Source: Pseudomonas sp. URMO17WK12:I2
Lineage (GTDB): Bacteria > Pseudomonadota > Gammaproteobacteria > Pseudomonadales > Pseudomonadaceae
Assembly: GCF_003253735.1 (NCBI RefSeq)
Contig: NZ_QKYW01000003.1
Coordinates: 62,001 to 126,000 of the forward strand
Direction: 5' to 3'
Length of the DNA stretch: 64,000 nucleotides
Shown: positions 48,046-59,200 of the stretch, piece by piece
Position numbering within the stretch: the stretch's first letter is position 1
Layout: the number at the start of each line of letters is the position of its first letter
Program-made: the position numbers and the translations under genes
The notes under the pieces: model-generated
Told to the model about the DNA's origin: nothing
The model's input: only the letters and a program-made list of their open reading frames with translations
The model's database searches: none

Positions 48046-49787
48046 GCACCTTCAAACCGGCAGTCTGGCCGCGCAAGCTGCGTTCCACCGAATGGTTCGG
48101 CGGCAACTCGCGGGACCATATCTACCATCGCAGCTGGATGAAGAACCAGGGCCTGCCGGCCGACCTGTTCGACGGTCGCCCGGTGATCGGCATCTGCAAC
48201 ACATGGTCGCAGCTGACGCCCTGCAACGCCCACCTGCGTGACCTGGCCGAGCGCGTCAAGCACGGCATTTACGAAGCCGGCGGCCTGCCGCTGGAGTTCC
48301 CGGTGTTCTCGGCCGGGGAAAGCTCGCTGCGCCCGACCGCGATGATGTACCGCAACATGGCGGCGATGGATGTCGAAGAGGCGCTGCGCGCCAACCCGCT
48401 GGACGGCGTGGTGCTGCTGGCCGGCTGTGACAAGACCACCCCGGCGCTGCTGATGGGCGCGGCCAGCGTCGACATCCCGGCCATCGTGGTGTCCGGCGGG
48501 CCGATGCTCAACGGCTGGTTCCGTGGCGAGCGGGTCGGCTCGGGCACCGCGCTGTGGCAGATGTCCGAAGACATCAAGGCCGGCAAGATGAGCCGCGAGG
48601 ATTTTCTCGAAGCCGAGCAGTCGATGTCCCGTTCACCGGGCTCCTGCAACACCATGGGTACCGCCAGCACCATGGCCAGCATGGCCGAAGCGCTGGGCAT
48701 GGCGCTGTCCGGCAACGCGGCGATTCCGGCCGTGGACAGTCGCCGCCGGGTGGTCGCGCACCTGACCGGCCGGCGCATCGTGCAGATGGTCAAGGACGAT
48801 CTGAAACCGTCCGACATCATGACCCGCCAGGCCTTCGAGAACGCCATCCGCGTCAACGGCAGCATCGGCGGCTCGACCAACGCGGTGATCCACCTGCTGG
48901 CCATCGCCGGGCGCGTCGGCGTCGACCTGACCCTGGATGACTGGGACCGCCTCGGCCAGGACATCCCCACCATCGTCAACCTGATGCCCTCGGGCAAATA
49001 CCTGATGGAAGAGTTCTTCTACGCCGGCGGCCTGCCGGTGGTAATTCGCATGCTCGGCGAGGGCGGCAAGCTGCACAAGGGCGCGCTGACCGTCTCCGGG
49101 GAAACCATCTGGGAGGAGGTCAAGGACGTTCGCAACTGGAACGAAGACGTCATCCGCCCCGTGGACAAGGCACTGACCGCCAAGGGCGGCATCGCCGTGC
49201 TGCGCGGCAACCTGGCGCCGCGGGGCGCGGTGCTCAAGCCGTCGGCTGCCTCACCGCACCTGATGCAGCACCGAGGCCGCGCCGTGGTATTCGAGGATAT
49301 CGACGACTACAAGGCGAAGATCAACGACGAAAGCCTGGATATCGACGAAAACTGCGTGATGGTACTGAAGAACTGCGGCCCGCGCGGCTATCCGGGCATG
49401 GCCGAAGTGGGCAACATGGGCCTGCCGCCGAAGGTGCTGCGCAAGGGCATCACCGATATGGTGCGCATCTCCGATGCGCGGATGTCCGGTACCGCCTACG
49501 GCACCGTGGTGCTGCACACCACGCCGGAAGCGGCGGCCGGTGGCCCGCTGGCGGTGGTGCGCAATGGCGACATGATCGAGCTCGACGTGGAGGCCCGGCG
49601 CATTCACCTGGACATTCCCGATGAGGAGCTGCGCCAGCGTCTGGCCGAATGGAAGCCAACCGTCGAGGCGCCGACCAGTGGCTATATCAAGCTGTTCCAT
49701 GACCACGTGGAGGGCGCTGACAGCGGCGCGGATTTCGACTTCCTCAAGGGTTGCCGAGGCGCCGGTATTCCCAAAGACAGTCATTGA
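48042..49787 (+). CDS. IlvD/Edd family sugar-acid dehydratase
   Basis: A 581-aa dihydroxy-acid dehydratase family protein of the pentonate/hexonate branch (L-arabonate, D-xylonate or galactonate type). Iron-sulfur ligands are seen in C-N-T-W near 54, A-G-C-D-K-T near 129-134 and P-G-S-C-N-T-M-G near 200. It should convert the aldonate to the 2-keto-3-deoxy acid. The ATG at 48042 overlaps the SDR stop. Kinase DgoK next door points to a six-carbon product, but pentonates are possible. Confidence 0.88.
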   Translation: MSTFKPAVWPRKLRSTEWFGGNSRDHIYHRSWMKNQGLPADLFDGRPVIGICNTWSQLTPCNAHLRDLAERVKHGIYEAGGLPLEFPVFSAGESSLRPTAMMYRNMAAMDVEEALRANPLDGVVLLAGCDKTTPALLMGAASVDIPAIVVSGGPMLNGWFRGERVGSGTALWQMSEDIKAGKMSREDFLEAEQSMSRSPGSCNTMGTASTMASMAEALGMALSGNAAIPAVDSRRRVVAHLTGRRIVQMVKDDLKPSDIMTRQAFENAIRVNGSIGGSTNAVIHLLAIAGRVGVDLTLDDWDRLGQDIPTIVNLMPSGKYLMEEFFYAGGLPVVIRMLGEGGKLHKGALTVSGETIWEEVKDVRNWNEDVIRPVDKALTAKGGIAVLRGNLAPRGAVLKPSAASPHLMQHRGRAVVFEDIDDYKAKINDESLDIDENCVMVLKNCGPRGYPGMAEVGNMGLPPKVLRKGITDMVRISDARMSGTAYGTVVLHTTPEAAAGGPLAVVRNGDMIELDVEARRIHLDIPDEELRQRLAEWKPTVEAPTSGYIKLFHDHVEGADSGADFDFLKGCRGAGIPKDSH

Positions 49788-49804
49788 CCGGAAGAGGGCA
49801 GTAC

Positions 49805-50710
49805 ATGAGCGAGGTCAGCTGGATCGCGGTCGATTGGGGCACCACGCAATTGCGTGCCTGGGCGCTATCGGGCAGCGGCGAGGTGCTGCAGCACGGCGCG
49901 TCGGCGCGAGGCATGGGCAGCCTGGCAGTGGATCAGTTCGAAGGCGCGTTGCTGGAACTGATCGACGGCTGGCTGGATGCCGCGCGGATCACCGAGGTGG
50001 TTGCCTGCGGCATGGTCGGTGCGCGTCAGGGCTGGCGCGAGGCGCCCTATGCCGAGGTGCCCTGTGCGCCCCAGGCCATGGCGCGGATGATCAATCCCGA
50101 GGTGAGCGATGCACGCATGCGTGTGTCGATCATTCCCGGGCTTTGCCAGCGCGTGCCGGCCGATGTGCTACGCGGCGAGGAAACCCAGATCGCCGGCCTG
50201 TTGGCCGCGCGACCGGACTATCACGGCCTGGTCTGCCTGCCGGGTACCCACAGCAAATGGGCCGAGGTGCGGGAGGGCCAGGTGCTCGGCTTCCAAACCT
50301 TCATGACCGGTGAGCTGTTCGCGCTGCTCAGCGGGCAGTCGGTGCTGCGTCATGGCATGCGCGGTGACCCGCCATTCGATTTGCCGGCATTCGAGGCGGG
50401 CTTGCGTGCCGCTAGCCAACGCCCGCTGCTCGGCGCCTTGTTCGGCCTGCGCGCCGAAAGCCTGCTCGAAGGCCTGGCTCCGACGGCTGCATGGGCGCGC
50501 CTGTCCGGGTTGTTGATCGGCCAGGAACTGGCGGGATTAGCGGAACGCTGGCAGGGCCTGCCGGTCTGTGTAATCGGCGATGGCCAAGCGGCCGAACGCT
50601 ATCGTCACGCACTGGCGACCCTGAACATCGCGGCGCAGACCCTGGGCGCCGAACAGGTCACCCTGGCAGGCCTGGCGGCCGCCCATCAGCACATTCGAGG
50701 AGGCACCTGA
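49805..50710 (+). CDS. dgoK: 2-dehydro-3-deoxygalactonokinase
   Basis: A 301-aa kinase of the DgoK family. N-terminal I-A-V-D-W-G-T-T-Q-L-R is the phosphate-binding loop of the ASKHA fold, and L-P-G-T-H-S-K-W near 157-164 and F-M-T-G-E-L-F near 176 are family motifs. It phosphorylates 2-keto-3-deoxygalactonate to the 6-phosphate in the DeLey-Doudoroff pathway. The usual partner aldolase (DgoA) is not encoded next to it in this window. GAAGAGGG lies before the ATG. Confidence 0.92.
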   Translation: MSEVSWIAVDWGTTQLRAWALSGSGEVLQHGASARGMGSLAVDQFEGALLELIDGWLDAARITEVVACGMVGARQGWREAPYAEVPCAPQAMARMINPEVSDARMRVSIIPGLCQRVPADVLRGEETQIAGLLAARPDYHGLVCLPGTHSKWAEVREGQVLGFQTFMTGELFALLSGQSVLRHGMRGDPPFDLPAFEAGLRAASQRPLLGALFGLRAESLLEGLAPTAAWARLSGLLIGQELAGLAERWQGLPVCVIGDGQAAERYRHALATLNIAAQTLGAEQVTLAGLAAAHQHIRGGT

Positions 50711-50712
50711 AC

Positions 50713-51600
50713 ATGACTGCGAATCCCCACGGCAGCACCACCGCGCGTATCGCCGACTCGCGTGCCTGCACCCTGGGCGAGGGCGTGTTCTGGCACCCGC
50801 AGCGCGAACAGCTGTTCTGGTTCGATATCCTCGGCAAGCGTCTGCTCAGCCAGCAGGATGGCCAGCCGCTGGAGTGGACGCTCAATGAGCGTGCTTCGGC
50901 CGCCGGCTGGATCGACCATGATCGCCTTTTGATGGCCAGTGAAACCGCCTTGTCGGTCTTCGATTTGCGCAGTGGCGCCCGTGAGCAGGTTTGTGCGCTG
51001 GAGGCGAACAACCCGCTGACCCGTTCCAATGATGGCCGTGCGGACCCCTGGGGCGGTTTCTGGATCGGCACCATGGGGCTCCAGGCCCAGCCGCAAGCTG
51101 GCGCCATCTATCGCTACTACCGTGGCGAGCTGCGCCGCCTGTTCGCGGACCTCAGCATCACCAATGCCATCTGCTTCGCGCCGGATCGGCGCTTCGCCTA
51201 TTTCGCCGATACCGCCCGCCAGCAGATCTGGCGGCAGCCGCTGGACGAGCTGCACGGCTGGCCAAGTGGCGAGCCGCAGCCGTTCATCGACGGTCGGGTG
51301 GCGGGCTTGAACCCCGATGGCGCGGTGATCGACAGCCAGGGCAGGCTGTGGAACGCGCAGTGGGGCGCATCACGGGTCGCCTGTTATGGCAGCGACGGGC
51401 AGTTCCTGCAGGCGGTGGCGCTCCCGGCTTCGCAGATTTCCTGCCCGGCGTTCGGCGGCGCGGATCTGAGCACGCTGTTTGCCACTTCGGCCCGCGACGG
51501 CCTGGAGGACGACCAGCTCGAGGCCGAACCCCACGCCGGCAAGTTGTTCGCCGTGGACGTACCCGCTCAGGGCCAGGCCGAACATCAGGTGGTGCTCTGA
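50713..51600 (+). CDS. SMP-30/gluconolactonase family sugar lactonase
   Basis: A 295-aa six-bladed beta-propeller lactonase. The metal ligand Glu lies in L-G-E-G-V-F-W near 22-28, N-D-G-R-A-D-P-W-G-G-F-W near 106 gives a second set, and the A-G-L-N-P-D-G-A-V-I region is typical. It should hydrolyse the aldonolactone made by the SDR. It starts two bases after the dgoK stop. It is the last gene of the operon; no clear terminator follows. Confidence 0.9.
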   Translation: MTANPHGSTTARIADSRACTLGEGVFWHPQREQLFWFDILGKRLLSQQDGQPLEWTLNERASAAGWIDHDRLLMASETALSVFDLRSGAREQVCALEANNPLTRSNDGRADPWGGFWIGTMGLQAQPQAGAIYRYYRGELRRLFADLSITNAICFAPDRRFAYFADTARQQIWRQPLDELHGWPSGEPQPFIDGRVAGLNPDGAVIDSQGRLWNAQWGASRVACYGSDGQFLQAVALPASQISCPAFGGADLSTLFATSARDGLEDDQLEAEPHAGKLFAVDVPAQGQAEHQVVL

Positions 51601-51667
51601 GCACCGGCTGCCTTCGGGCAATACCAGGCAATCCATCCGCTGCGCCTGACGAGCCCGAAACAGAGCC

Positions 51668-51732
51668 TTTACCGGCCGTTGCCCGGTGCATTTACCGGTT
51701 AAATTCATGTGTGGAGGTAAATAGCCGGTAAA
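51668..51732. promoter_or_regulatory. Repeated TTTACCGG motifs upstream of the efflux operon
   Basis: TTTACCGG occurs at 51668-51675 and 51691-51698 and in inverted form (CCGGTAAA) at 51725-51732. The middle copy lies in the near-palindrome ATTTACCGGTTAAAT. The cluster is in the 195-bp gap before the RND adaptor gene and looks like an operator array, perhaps for a response regulator or TetR protein. The regulator is not in the window. Confidence 0.45.
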
Positions 51733-51795
51733 GAGGCTTTGCTTCGTGTCGAGGAGTGCTTATCGTTCACGCTCCTCACAGGAAGCGATTGGCTC

Positions 51796-53010
51796 ATGTC
51801 CGAAGTAAACACAACGTCCAGCACCCCATTCTTCAAACGCCAGTGGTTTATCGGCCTGCTCTTGCTGGCGCTGGTCATCGTGCTGATCTGGTGGTTCTGG
51901 CCGGCCAAAAGCGAGCCGCAGGACATGCCAGGCTGGGGCTTCGATAATGTGCCGGTGCGCATCGCCCAGGTCGAATCCCGCGACTTCCCCATCGTGCTCA
52001 AGGCCCTGGGTACGGTCACTGCGTACAACACCGCCAATGTGCGCGCCCGCGTCGATGGCCAACTGACGCAGGTGCTGTTCAAGGACGGCCAGCCGGTCAA
52101 GGCGGGTGACGTACTGGTGCAGATCGATCCGCGCCCTTACCAGATCGCCCTGCAACAGGCCCAGGGCACCCTGGCCCAGAACCAGGCCCAGTTGCGCGCC
52201 GCCGAAAAGGATCTGGCGCTGTACCGCGGCCTGTTCAAGGAAGACTCCATCGCCCGCCAGACCCTGGACACCCAGGAAGCGCTGGTCGGCCAGTACCGCG
52301 GTACGCTGCAGAACAACCAGGCCGCCGTGGCCGAAGCCAAGCTCAATCTGGACTTCACCAAGGTACGTGCGCCCATCGACGGCCGACTGGGTATCCGCCA
52401 GGTCGACCTGGGCAACCTGGTCGCCTCCGGCGATACCGACCCCATCGTGTCGATCACCCAGACGCAGCCGATTTCCGTGATGTTCACCTTGCCCGAAGGC
52501 GAGCTGCCGGCCGTCGTCAAACAGGTGCGCGCGGATCAGAAACTGGTGGTGCAGGCCTGGGATCGCGGTGAGAAGCTGCAGCTGGCCGAAGGCGTGCTGG
52601 AAAGCCTGGACAACCAGATCGATACCGCCACTGGCACGGTCAAGCTCAAGGCGCGTTTCGAGAACGCCGACGAGATGCTGTTCCCCAACCAATTCGTCAA
52701 TGCCCGCCTGCAGGTCTCGGTGCGCAACGATGCGCTGCTGGTGCCGGTGGCCGCCCTGCAGTTCGGCGCCAATGGCACCTTCGCCTATGTGATCGACGGT
52801 GAGGACAAGGTGCAGGTTCGCCCGGTCAAGGTAGGCCCCAGCGATGGCGAGTTCACGGTGATCGAGGAGGGCGTCGCGGCAGGTGAACGCGTCGTGGTCG
52901 AGGGCACCGACCGCCTGCGCGAAGGCAACAAGGTCGAAGTGATCGGCGAAGGCACCAGCGAGCCGCCCGCCACCGGGGAAGCCGCGCCGCGGGTGCGTAG
53001 CGCTTCATGA
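51796..53010 (+). CDS. muxA: RND efflux membrane fusion protein (MuxA/MdtA)
   Basis: A 404-aa periplasmic adaptor. An N-terminal membrane anchor lies at about 16-36, followed by lipoyl halves around an alpha-hairpin (the Gln/Ala-rich segment at about 110-185), a beta-barrel and a membrane-proximal domain. It connects the RND pumps to the outer membrane channel. An adaptor, two RND genes and an OM lipoprotein in this order match muxABC-opmB of P. aeruginosa and mdtABC of E. coli. The ATG at 51796 is chosen from the family N terminus; GGAAG lies ten bases upstream. Confidence 0.92.
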   Translation: MSEVNTTSSTPFFKRQWFIGLLLLALVIVLIWWFWPAKSEPQDMPGWGFDNVPVRIAQVESRDFPIVLKALGTVTAYNTANVRARVDGQLTQVLFKDGQPVKAGDVLVQIDPRPYQIALQQAQGTLAQNQAQLRAAEKDLALYRGLFKEDSIARQTLDTQEALVGQYRGTLQNNQAAVAEAKLNLDFTKVRAPIDGRLGIRQVDLGNLVASGDTDPIVSITQTQPISVMFTLPEGELPAVVKQVRADQKLVVQAWDRGEKLQLAEGVLESLDNQIDTATGTVKLKARFENADEMLFPNQFVNARLQVSVRNDALLVPVAALQFGANGTFAYVIDGEDKVQVRPVKVGPSDGEFTVIEEGVAAGERVVVEGTDRLREGNKVEVIGEGTSEPPATGEAAPRVRSAS

Positions 53011-56000
53011 ACGTCTCGCGCCTGTTCATCCTGCGCCCGGTCGCCACCACGCTGATCATGCTGGCGATTTTCCTCAGTGGTGTGATCGCCTATCGGCTGT
53101 TGCCGGTCTCGGCATTGCCCGAGGTGGACTACCCGACCATCCGCGTGATGACCCTGTATCCGGGCGCCAGCCCGGACGTGATGACCAGCGCGGTGACCGC
53201 GCCGCTGGAGCGCCAGTTCGGGCAGATGGCCGGCCTGCAGCAGATGTCGTCGACCAGCTCCGGCGGCGCCTCGGTGATCACCCTGCGCTTCAACCTGGAA
53301 GTGCAGCTGGATGTCGCCGAGCAGGAAGTGCAGGCGGCGATCAATGGCGCCACCAACCTGCTGCCCAACGACCTGCCGGCGCCGCCGGTGTACAGCAAGG
53401 TCAACCCGGCCGACACGCCGGTGCTGACCCTGGCGGTGACCTCCAAGGAGCTGCCGCTGCCCCAGGTCAATGACCTGGTCGACACGCGCCTGGCCCAGAA
53501 GCTCGCGCAAACCACTGGCGTTGGCCTGGTATCGCTGGCCGGCGGCCAGCGCCCGGCGGTGCGTATCCGCGTTAACCCCGAGGCCCTGGCGGCCTACGGC
53601 CTGAATCTCTCCGACGTGCGCACGCTGATCAACGCCAGCAACGTCAACCAGCCCAAGGGCAACTTCGACGGCCCGACGCGGGTGGCCCAGCTCGATGCCA
53701 ACGACCAGTTGCGTTCGGCCGACGAATACCGCGACCTGATCCTCTCCTACGCCAATGGCGCAGCGCTGCGCCTGGGCGATGTGGCGCAGATCGTCGACGG
53801 TGCCGAGAACCAGCGCCTGGCCGCCTGGGCCAACCGCAACAGCGCGGTGCTGGTCAACGTGCAGCGCCAACCGGGCGCCAACGTCATCGATGTGGTCGAC
53901 CGCATCCAGACCCTGTTGCCCAACCTGACCCAGGGCCTGCCGGCAAGCGTCGAGGTGACGGTGCTCACCGACCGTACCCAGACCATCCGCGCTGCGGTGC
54001 GCGACGTACAGCACGAGCTGATGCTGGCCATTGCCCTGGTGGTGATGGTCACCTTCCTGTTCCTGCGCAAGGTGTCGGCCACGCTGATTCCCTCGGTGGT
54101 GGTGCCGCTGTCACTGATCGGCACCTTCGGGGTGATGTACCTGGCCGGTTTCACGGTCAACAACCTGACATTGATGGCGCTGACCATCGCCACCGGTTTC
54201 GTGGTCGACGACGCCATCGTCATGCTGGAGAACATCGCCCGCCATCTGGAGGAGGGTGAAACACCGTTCAACGCCGCACTCAAGGGCGCCCGGCAGATCG
54301 GTTTTACCCTGGTGTCGCTGACCCTGTCGCTGATCGCCGTGTTGATCCCGCTGCTGTTCATGGCCGATGTGGTGGGGCGGCTGTTCCGCGAGTTCGCCAT
54401 CACCCTGGCGGTGGCCATCCTGATTTCCCTGGTGATCTCCCTGACCCTCACGCCGATGATGTGCGCACGCCTGCTCAGGCACGAGCCGGAAGCCGAACAG
54501 GGGCGTTTCTACCGCGGCGCCGGGGCCGTTATCGACCGCATGATCGAGCGCTATTCGGTGGGCCTGCGCTGGGTGTTGCGCCACCAGCCGCTGACCCTGC
54601 TTGTGGCCATCGGCACCATGGCCCTGACCGTGGTGCTCTACCTGGCGGTGCCCAAGGGCTTCTTCCCGGTGCAGGACACCGGGGTGATCCAGGGCATTTC
54701 CGAGGCGCCGCAGTCGATTTCCTTCAGCGCCATGAGCGAGCGCCAGCAGCGCCTGGCCGACGTGATCCTCAAGGATCCGGCGGTGGCCAGCCTGTCGTCC
54801 TACATAGGCGTCGACGGCGACAACCCGACCCTCAACAGCGGGCGCATGCTGATCAACCTCACGCCCCATGCCGAGCGCGAGGTGAGTGCCAGCGAAGTGA
54901 TCGAGCGGCTGCGCCCGGAACTCGCCAAGCTGTCGGGTATCGAGCTGTTCATGCAGCCGGTGCAGGATCTGTCCATCGAGGATCGGGTCAGCCGCACCCA
55001 GTTCCAGTTCAGCCTGGAGACGCCGGATCCGGCCCTGCTGGAAACCTGGTCGGCGAAGCTGGTCGAGGCGCTGCGCCAGCAGCCCGAGCTCAGCGACGTG
55101 ACCAGCGATTTGCAGAGCCGCGGCCTGCAGGTGTACCTGAACATCGACCGCGACATGGCCGGGCGCCTGGGCGTGAGTGTCGCCAATATCGACGACGCGC
55201 TGTACGACGCCTTTGGCCAGCGGCAGATATCCACCATCTACACCCAGGCCAGCCAGTACCGCGTGGTGCTGGAGAGCGCCAATGGCGGCAGCATCGGGCC
55301 GGCCGCGCTGCGCCAGATCCACGTGGCCACGGCCGACGGCAAGCAGGTGCCGCTGTCGTCGCTGGCCCAGGTCGAGGAGCGCGCAGCGAGCCTGTTGATC
55401 AACCATATCGGCCAGTTCCCGGCGGCCACGTTGTCCTTCAACCTCAGCCCCGGCGTAGCCCTGGGCGATGCGGTGGCGGTGATCGAACGCGTGCAGCAGG
55501 AGATCGAGATGCCGGTCAGCGTGCAGGTCAACTTCCAGGGCGCTGCCGAGGCGTTCCGCGCCTCGCTGTCGTCGACGCTGCTGCTGATCCTGGCCGCCAT
55601 CGTCACCATGTACATCGTGCTGGGCGTGCTCTACGAGAGCTACATCCACCCGATCACCATTCTCTCGACCCTGCCATCGGCCGGCGTCGGCGCCTTGCTG
55701 GCGCTGCTGCTGACCGGCAACGATCTGGGGCTGATCGCGATCATCGGCATCATCCTGTTGATCGGCATCGTCAAGAAGAACGCCATCATGATGATCGACT
55801 TCGCCCTGGATGCCGAGCGCCACCAGGGCATGACGCCCCATGACGCGATCTACCAGGCGGCGTTGCTGCGTTTCCGGCCGATCCTGATGACCACCCTGGC
55901 GGCGCTGTTCGGCGCCATCCCGCTGATGCTCGCTTCCGGCTCCGGCGCCGAGCTGCGTCAGCCCCTGGGCCTGGTGATGGTCGGCGGGCTGCTGCTCAGC

Positions 56001-56102
56001 CAGATCCTCACGTTGTTCACCACGCCGGTGATCTACCTGTACTTCGACCGCCTGGCGCGGCGTTTGAGTGGCCGCAGCGCGGCGGGTGTGCCGAGCGCAT
56101 GA
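53007..56102 (+). CDS. muxB: RND efflux pump, first subunit (MuxB/MdtB)
   Basis: A 1031-aa RND transporter with twelve membrane helices and two large periplasmic loops. The N terminus is F-I-L-R-P-V-A-T-T, and the transmembrane helix 4 motif [10 protein letters not shown] holds the two aspartates of the proton relay. In MdtBC-type systems two different RND proteins form a mixed trimer, and substrates include novobiocin, bile salts and macrolides. It overlaps muxA and muxC by four bases each. Confidence 0.95.
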   Translation: MNVSRLFILRPVATTLIMLAIFLSGVIAYRLLPVSALPEVDYPTIRVMTLYPGASPDVMTSAVTAPLERQFGQMAGLQQMSSTSSGGASVITLRFNLEVQLDVAEQEVQAAINGATNLLPNDLPAPPVYSKVNPADTPVLTLAVTSKELPLPQVNDLVDTRLAQKLAQTTGVGLVSLAGGQRPAVRIRVNPEALAAYGLNLSDVRTLINASNVNQPKGNFDGPTRVAQLDANDQLRSADEYRDLILSYANGAALRLGDVAQIVDGAENQRLAAWANRNSAVLVNVQRQPGANVIDVVDRIQTLLPNLTQGLPASVEVTVLTDRTQTIRAAVRDVQHELMLAIALVVMVTFLFLRKVSATLIPSVVVPLSLIGTFGVMYLAGFTVNNLTLMALTIATGFVVDDAIVMLENIARHLEEGETPFNAALKGARQIGFTLVSLTLSLIAVLIPLLFMADVVGRLFREFAITLAVAILISLVISLTLTPMMCARLLRHEPEAEQGRFYRGAGAVIDRMIERYSVGLRWVLRHQPLTLLVAIGTMALTVVLYLAVPKGFFPVQDTGVIQGISEAPQSISFSAMSERQQRLADVILKDPAVASLSSYIGVDGDNPTLNSGRMLINLTPHAEREVSASEVIERLRPELAKLSGIELFMQPVQDLSIEDRVSRTQFQFSLETPDPALLETWSAKLVEALRQQPELSDVTSDLQSRGLQVYLNIDRDMAGRLGVSVANIDDALYDAFGQRQISTIYTQASQYRVVLESANGGSIGPAALRQIHVATADGKQVPLSSLAQVEERAASLLINHIGQFPAATLSFNLSPGVALGDAVAVIERVQQEIEMPVSVQVNFQGAAEAFRASLSSTLLLILAAIVTMYIVLGVLYESYIHPITILSTLPSAGVGALLALLLTGNDLGLIAIIGIILLIGIVKKNAIMMIDFALDAERHQGMTPHDAIYQAALLRFRPILMTTLAALFGAIPLMLASGSGAELRQPLGLVMVGGLLLSQILTLFTTPVIYLYFDRLARRLSGRSAAGVPSA

Positions 56103-59100
56103 ATCTTTCGGCACCCTTCATCCGCCGCCCGGTGGCCACGCTGCTGCTGAGCCTGGCGATCATGCTGCTCGGCGGCGTCAGCTTCGGCCTGCTGCCGGTG
56201 GCGCCGCTGCCCAACATGGATTTTCCGGTGATCACCGTGCAGGCCAGCCTGCCCGGGGCCAGCCCCCAGGTGATGGCGGCCACCGTGGCCACGCCGCTGG
56301 AGCGCTCGCTCGGCGCCATCGCCGGGGTCAGCCAGATGAACAGCAACAGCAGCCAGGGCAATACGCGGATCATGATCGAGTTCGATCTGGACCGTGACAT
56401 CAACGCCGCGGCGCGGGAAGTGCAGGCTGCCATCAACGCTTCGCGCGAGCTGCTGCCCAGCGGCATGCGCAGCATGCCCACCTACCGAAAGATCAACCCG
56501 TCCCAGGCGCCGATCATGGTGCTGTCGCTGACCTCGACGGTGCTCGACAAGGGCCAGCTGTACGACGTGGCCTCGACCATCGTCGGCCAGAAGCTGTCCC
56601 AGGTCACCGGCGTGGGCGAGGTGCAGATCGGCGGCAGTTCGCTGCCGGCCGTGCGCGTGGCCCTCGAGCCGCGCCTGCTCGACCAGTACGGCGTGGCGCT
56701 TGATGACGTGCGCTCGACCATCGCCGCCGCCAACGCCAAGCGGCCCAAGGGCGCGGTCGAGGACGCCGGGCGCCACTGGCAGGTGCAGGCCAGCGACCAG
56801 CTGGAACGCGCCGCCGACTACGTGCCGATGATCATCCGCTACCAGGATGGCGCGGCGATCCGCCTGGGTGATGTCGCCCAGGTCACCGATGGCGTGCAGG
56901 ACCGTTACAACAGCGGTTTCTACAACGACAAACAGGCCGTACTGGTGGTGGTGAACCGGCAGAGCGGGGCGAACATCATCGAGACCGTTGCCGGTATCCG
57001 CGCCTTGCTGCCGGAGCTGCGCAGCGTGATTCCGGCCAGCGCCAACCTGGAAGTGGCCATGGATCGCTCGCCAGTGATCCGTGCCACCCTCAAGGAGGCC
57101 GAACATACCTTGCTGATCGCCGTGGTTCTGGTGATTCTGGTGGTGTTCGCCTTCCTGCGCCGCTGGCGTGCGGCGCTGATTCCCGCCCTGGCGGTACCGG
57201 TGTCGCTGGTCGGCTCGTTCGCGGCCATGTACCTGCTCGGCTTCTCGCTGAACAATCTGTCGCTGATGGCGCTGATCATCGCCACCGGCCTGGTGGTGGA
57301 CGATGCCATCGTGGTGCTGGAGAACATCAGCCGGCATATCGAGGCCGGCGAAACGCCCATGGCGGCGGCCTTCAAGGGCGCCCGCGAGGTGGGCTTCACC
57401 CTGCTGTCGATGAACGTCTCGCTGGTGGCGGTGTTTCTTTCCATATTGTTCATGGGCGGGCTGGTGGAGCGCTTGTTCCGCGAGTTCTCCATCACCCTGG
57501 CGGTGGCCATCGTCATCTCCCTGGTGGTGTCGCTGACGCTCACGCCGATGCTCTGCGCGCGCTGGCTCAAGCCCGAGCCCAAAGAGCAAGCCCGCGAGCC
57601 GGGGCGCCTGGAGCGGATCGGCGCGCGTATCGTGCGCGGCTACGAACGCAGCCTGGACTGGGCGCTGCGCCACGCGCTGCTGATGCTGATCAGCCTGTTC
57701 GCCACCATCGCCCTCAACGTGTTCCTGTTCGTCAGCGTGCCCAAGACCTTCATGCCGCAGCAGGATACCGGCCAGCTGATGGGCTTCATCCGCGGCGACA
57801 ACGGCCTGTCTTTCCAGGTCATGCAGCCGAAGATGGAAGCCTACCGCCGGGCGATCCTCGCCGACCCGGCGGTGGAGAGTGTGGCGGGTTTCATCGGCGG
57901 CAACAGCGGCATCAACAACGCCATCATCATCGTGCGCCTCAAGCCGATCGCCGAACGCGACATATCGGCCCAGCAGGTGATCGACCGCCTGCGCAAGGAA
58001 GTGCCGAAGATTCCCGGCGGGCGGATGTTCCTGATGCCCGATCAGGACCTGCAGGTCGGTGGCCGCCAGGGTCGCAGCTCGGAAAACGAATACATGCTGA
58101 TGTCCGGCGACCTGGACGCTTTGCGCGAGTGGCTGCCAAAGGTGCGCGAGGCGCTGCGTGCATTGCCCGAACTGACCGATATCGATGCCACCGAAGACGG
58201 CGGTGCGCCACAGATTCGCCTGGTGGTCGACCGCGACGAGGCCAAGCGCCTCGGCGTGGACATGAGCCTGGTCACTGGCGTGCTCAACAACGCCTTCAGC
58301 CAGCGGCAGATTTCCACCATCTACGACAGCCTCAACCAGTACAGCGTGGTGATGGAAATCAACCCGCGCTACGCCCAGAGCCCCGAGGCCCTGGCGCAGA
58401 TCCAGCTGATCACCGCGGACGGCGCGCGGGTGCCGTTGTCGGCCATCGCCCATTGGGAAAACAGCCTGGAAGACGACCGCATCAGCCACCAGGGCCAGTT
58501 CGCCGTGGAGAACATCGGCTTTTCCCTGGCTGAAGGCGTCAGCCTCGACCAGGCGACCCGCGCCATCAATCGCGCGGTGGCGCTCATCGCGTTGCCAACC
58601 GAAGTGCAGGGCATGCTGGGCGGCACGGGTGGCGCGTTCCAGCAGACGCAGAAGAACCAGCCGTGGATGATCCTGATGTCGCTGGTGGTGGTGTATATCG
58701 TACTCGGCGTGCTCTACGAGAGCTATGTGCACCCGCTGACCATCCTGTCCACGCTACCCTCGGCGGGGGTCGGTGCGTTGCTGGCGCTGCAGTTGCTCAA
58801 TACCGAGTTCAGCCTGATCTCGCTGTTGGGGCTGTTTCTGCTGATCGGCGTGGTGAAGAAGAATGCCATTCTGATGATCGACCTGGCGCTACAGCTCGAG
58901 CGCCACGAACACCTGAGCCCGGCCGAATCGATCCGCCGCGCCTGCCTGCTGCGCTTCCGACCGATCATGATGACCACCCTGGCGGCGCTGCTCGGCGCCT
59001 TGCCATTGATGCTCGGCAGCGCCGAGGGCTCGGAAATGCGTCAGCCGCTGGGTATCACCATCGTCGGCGGGCTGATCCTCAGCCAGATCCTCACGCTTTA

Positions 59101-59200
59101 CACCACGCCTGTGGTCTACCTCTATCTCGACCGCCTGCGCCACCGGGTCAACCGCTGGCGTGGCGTGCGTACCGATGCCGCTCTGGAAACGCCTCTATGA
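56099..59200 (+). CDS. muxC: RND efflux pump, second subunit (MuxC/MdtC)
   Basis: A 1033-aa RND transporter, paralogous to the preceding gene but clearly diverged. The N terminus is F-I-R-R-P-V-A-T-L, and the helix 4 motif [13 protein letters not shown] has both proton-relay aspartates. In the E. coli MdtB2C heterotrimer MdtC is thought to bind drug while MdtB handles protons; which role applies here cannot be read. Translationally coupled on both sides. Confidence 0.95.
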   Translation: MNLSAPFIRRPVATLLLSLAIMLLGGVSFGLLPVAPLPNMDFPVITVQASLPGASPQVMAATVATPLERSLGAIAGVSQMNSNSSQGNTRIMIEFDLDRDINAAAREVQAAINASRELLPSGMRSMPTYRKINPSQAPIMVLSLTSTVLDKGQLYDVASTIVGQKLSQVTGVGEVQIGGSSLPAVRVALEPRLLDQYGVALDDVRSTIAAANAKRPKGAVEDAGRHWQVQASDQLERAADYVPMIIRYQDGAAIRLGDVAQVTDGVQDRYNSGFYNDKQAVLVVVNRQSGANIIETVAGIRALLPELRSVIPASANLEVAMDRSPVIRATLKEAEHTLLIAVVLVILVVFAFLRRWRAALIPALAVPVSLVGSFAAMYLLGFSLNNLSLMALIIATGLVVDDAIVVLENISRHIEAGETPMAAAFKGAREVGFTLLSMNVSLVAVFLSILFMGGLVERLFREFSITLAVAIVISLVVSLTLTPMLCARWLKPEPKEQAREPGRLERIGARIVRGYERSLDWALRHALLMLISLFATIALNVFLFVSVPKTFMPQQDTGQLMGFIRGDNGLSFQVMQPKMEAYRRAILADPAVESVAGFIGGNSGINNAIIIVRLKPIAERDISAQQVIDRLRKEVPKIPGGRMFLMPDQDLQVGGRQGRSSENEYMLMSGDLDALREWLPKVREALRALPELTDIDATEDGGAPQIRLVVDRDEAKRLGVDMSLVTGVLNNAFSQRQISTIYDSLNQYSVVMEINPRYAQSPEALAQIQLITADGARVPLSAIAHWENSLEDDRISHQGQFAVENIGFSLAEGVSLDQATRAINRAVALIALPTEVQGMLGGTGGAFQQTQKNQPWMILMSLVVVYIVLGVLYESYVHPLTILSTLPSAGVGALLALQLLNTEFSLISLLGLFLLIGVVKKNAILMIDLALQLERHEHLSPAESIRRACLLRFRPIMMTTLAALLGALPLMLGSAEGSEMRQPLGITIVGGLILSQILTLYTTPVVYLYLDRLRHRVNRWRGVRTDAALETPL

